This document shows positions 6,570 to 7,527 of a DNA stretch of 7,527 nt, piece after piece. The stretch lies in assembly GCA_934255435.1 (NCBI GenBank), contig CAKQNZ010000099.1:1-7527 (forward strand). The letters are read 5' to 3'. Every line of letters begins with the position of its first letter. Positions within the stretch are counted from its first letter, which is position 1. The position numbers were made by a program, and so were the translations under genes. This DNA is from an uncultured Clostridia bacterium. GTDB lineage: Bacteria > Bacillota > Clostridia > Peptostreptococcales > Anaerovoracaceae. Under the pieces are notes generated by a model that saw only the letters and a program-made list of their open reading frames with translations, made no database searches and was not told the DNA's origin.

Positions 6570-6782
6570 ATGGATATCTTGAAAGTATTTGGTACCAACC
6601 TTCGCAAATATCGACAGGAAAAAGGACTTTCTCAGGAACGGTTTGCTGAAAAATGTGGATTACATCGAACATATATCAGCGATATTGAACGTTTCCAGCG
6701 AAGCATCTCGCTTGATAATATTCAGAAGATTGCAGACGCACTTGAAATAGAAACATATAAATTATTTATGGAGGGGGAATAA
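6570..6782 (+). CDS. XRE-family HTH regulator, restriction-modification controller (C) protein type
   Basis: This 70-aa protein is almost entirely one lambda-repressor-like HTH domain. Residues 8-18 form helix 1 (FGTNLRKYRQEKG context), 21-29 helix 2 (SQERFAEKC) and about 32-42 the recognition helix (HRTYISDIERF). SLDNIQKIADAL at 47-58 is the usual dimer-side helix region. The RTYISDIER motif followed by S-x-x-N-I is typical of C proteins, which time restriction enzyme expression after the system enters a new cell. The length fits C proteins (about 70-100 aa). The stop at 6780-6782 is one nucleotide before the endonuclease start, so the two are surely co-transcribed. It probably binds the repeats at 6496-6533. 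A generic XRE repressor is the alternative. Confidence 0.9.
   Translation: MDILKVFGTNLRKYRQEKGLSQERFAEKCGLHRTYISDIERFQRSISLDNIQKIADALEIETYKLFMEGE
6770..6777 (+). promoter_or_regulatory. Ribosome binding site of the endonuclease inside the HTH gene end
   Basis: GGAGGGGG lies within the last codons of the HTH gene, 6 nt before the ATG at 6784. This placement suggests translational coupling of regulator and endonuclease. Confidence 0.8.
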
Positions 6783-6783
6783 T

Positions 6784-7374
6784 ATGAATTATAAACTGAA
6801 GAATAACGATATTGCACTGTTCAACGAAAGCAAAACTGTTAATTTTCCAAAATATACATCACAACTGATTAATTTAGCAAATCAAAATGCTCAAGGTACC
6901 CGACCAAATACTGTTGGACAGTTATCCGAACTTTTTCTTCAGTACACTGAAGAATCCAGCGATATGAATATTAACGACTGGGAACAATGGTATACTGACA
7001 AATACCCGGATAGCATCGGCATTGCTGCAGATAAAATTTTTGATCATATTCAAAAGCTGAAAAGAGCCATTGAATTAATAGACAAAGATATGGTATCAGC
7101 CTGGGTCGATGATCTCGTTATAACGAAAACATTCAACGGGCTGTACATTCAAAAAGCTATCCTTGCATCACTTGCTGAAATAAAAGGTGAAAGTTACCGG
7201 CTTGCAACTCCGGAAGAAGAATCAAAAGGAATTGATGGCTACATAGGTACAACGCCTTACTCAATCAAACCCGATCTTTACAAGACTAAAAGTCAGTTAT
7301 CAGAAGTAATTGATGTAAGAATGATATATTATAAAAAAGTGAAAGATGGCTTTAAAATCGAAGTTGAAAATTAA
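6784..7374 (+). CDS. MjaI-family type II restriction endonuclease
   Basis: This 196-aa protein is recognised from family-typical blocks: NLANQNAQGTRP at 30-41 followed by VGQLSEL; WEQWYTDKYPD at 66-76; LIDKDMVSAWVDDLVI-KTF at about 98-117; and YRLATPEEESKGIDGYIG at 138-155, then SIKPD at 160-164. D151 and K162 (GIDG...SIK) look like the core of a PD-(D/E)xK nuclease site. The founding member, R.MjaI of Methanocaldococcus jannaschii, cleaves CTAG; that this enzyme does too is inferred from family. The protein appears complete at family-like length. It follows the C-type regulator by one nucleotide with a strong ribosome binding site. No protecting methyltransferase is in the window. The gene is visibly AT-richer than the adhesin, consistent with horizontal acquisition. 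Confidence 0.88.
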   Translation: MNYKLKNNDIALFNESKTVNFPKYTSQLINLANQNAQGTRPNTVGQLSELFLQYTEESSDMNINDWEQWYTDKYPDSIGIAADKIFDHIQKLKRAIELIDKDMVSAWVDDLVITKTFNGLYIQKAILASLAEIKGESYRLATPEEESKGIDGYIGTTPYSIKPDLYKTKSQLSEVIDVRMIYYKKVKDGFKIEVEN

Positions 7375-7392
7375 TAATTAAACCATTATGTT

Positions 7393-7480
7393 AAGAAGAA
7401 CGAAACATTTTGAGGTGACCTCTAATTGCCCGATCAATCACCCGACAATCAGAAGTCACTTCTTTTCATTCGTTCTTTTT
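7393..7480. terminator. Multi-hairpin terminator-like element after the endonuclease gene
   Basis: Outer arms AAGAACGAA (7396-7404) and TTCGTTCTT (7469-7477) pair perfectly and extend to 12 bp with one G-U (7393-7404/7469-7480). The right arm runs into TTTTT. Inside are GAGG-TGA-CCTC (7412-7422), ATTG/CAAT (7425-7428/7446-7449) and AGAAG-TCA-CTTCT (7451-7463). A branched, cloverleaf-like fold is possible. It starts 19 nt after the endonuclease stop, so termination is the simplest role, but it is far more elaborate than an ordinary terminator. Confidence 0.55.
7429..7450. repeat. Short imperfect tandem repeat in the multi-hairpin element
   Basis: CCCGATCAATCA (7429-7440) is followed directly by CCCGACAATC (7441-7450), the same unit lacking one T. 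It occupies the loop of the central ATTG/CAAT hairpin. Confidence 0.6.
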
Positions 7481-7527
7481 CAGAAATTCAGAGTAGGAGC
7501 ATCTTATTTCGTTCCCTTCCGACACTA
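7466..7527 (-). other. Possible 3' end of a convergent gene entering from the right edge
   Basis: On the minus strand one frame is open from the right edge to a TGA at 7466-7468, giving 19 codons that end in YSEFLKKNE. The stop falls at the edge of the inverted repeat, as expected if that element terminates two convergent genes. A methyltransferase partner would fit, but 19 codons are too few to identify anything and the frame could be open by chance. Confidence 0.2.

Noticed and set aside
1..7527. CRISPR array or transposase
   Set aside because: No regularly spaced identical repeats and no transposase-like frame were found; the protein repeats in the adhesin are diverged at DNA level.

Overview
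The window looks like a chromosomal segment of a Gram-positive anaerobe, most likely a gut-type Clostridia/Bacillota. The evidence is a strong AGGAGG ribosome binding site, a secreted VWA plus pilin-isopeptide-repeat surface protein of the kind common in that group, a tRNA gene with encoded CCA, and TTGACA/TATAAT-type promoters. No species can be named from the sequence alone.

Positions 1-5322 (minus strand) are one uninterrupted reading frame of 1774 codons. It starts at 5322 and runs off the left edge. It encodes a signal peptide, a von Willebrand factor A domain with a complete-looking MIDAS site, a Tyr-rich middle region, and then seven successive immunoglobulin-like domains of the pilin isopeptide (FctA/Spy0128, SpaA-like) kind. 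The cell-wall anchor is expected beyond the window.

Positions 5323-6240 hold no convincing gene. They contain the adhesin's roughly 350-nt structured leader and its probable promoter. That promoter (TTGACT, 18 nt, TATTAT) carries a run of nine G residues between its -35 and -10 boxes, the arrangement known from phase-variable promoters such as Neisseria porA. A perfect 10-bp inverted repeat lies just downstream of the predicted transcription start.

Positions 6191-6386 (minus strand) are a complete tRNA-Arg(CCT) unit: promoter TTGAAA-17-TATAAT, the tRNA, and a 12-bp terminator hairpin.

Positions 6420-7480 (plus strand) form a visibly AT-richer cassette. It has operator-like repeats, a 70-aa HTH protein resembling restriction-modification controller (C) proteins, and, one nucleotide later, a 196-aa MjaI-family restriction endonuclease. 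It closes with an elaborate multi-hairpin terminator-like element. No methyltransferase is inside the window; it may lie beyond the right edge. MjaI cuts CTAG, and I find only one CTAG in the whole 7527 bp, inside the tRNA gene.

The most interesting signals are the G9 promoter tract that could switch a giant adhesin on and off, and the C/R restriction operon in a nearly CTAG-free neighbourhood.
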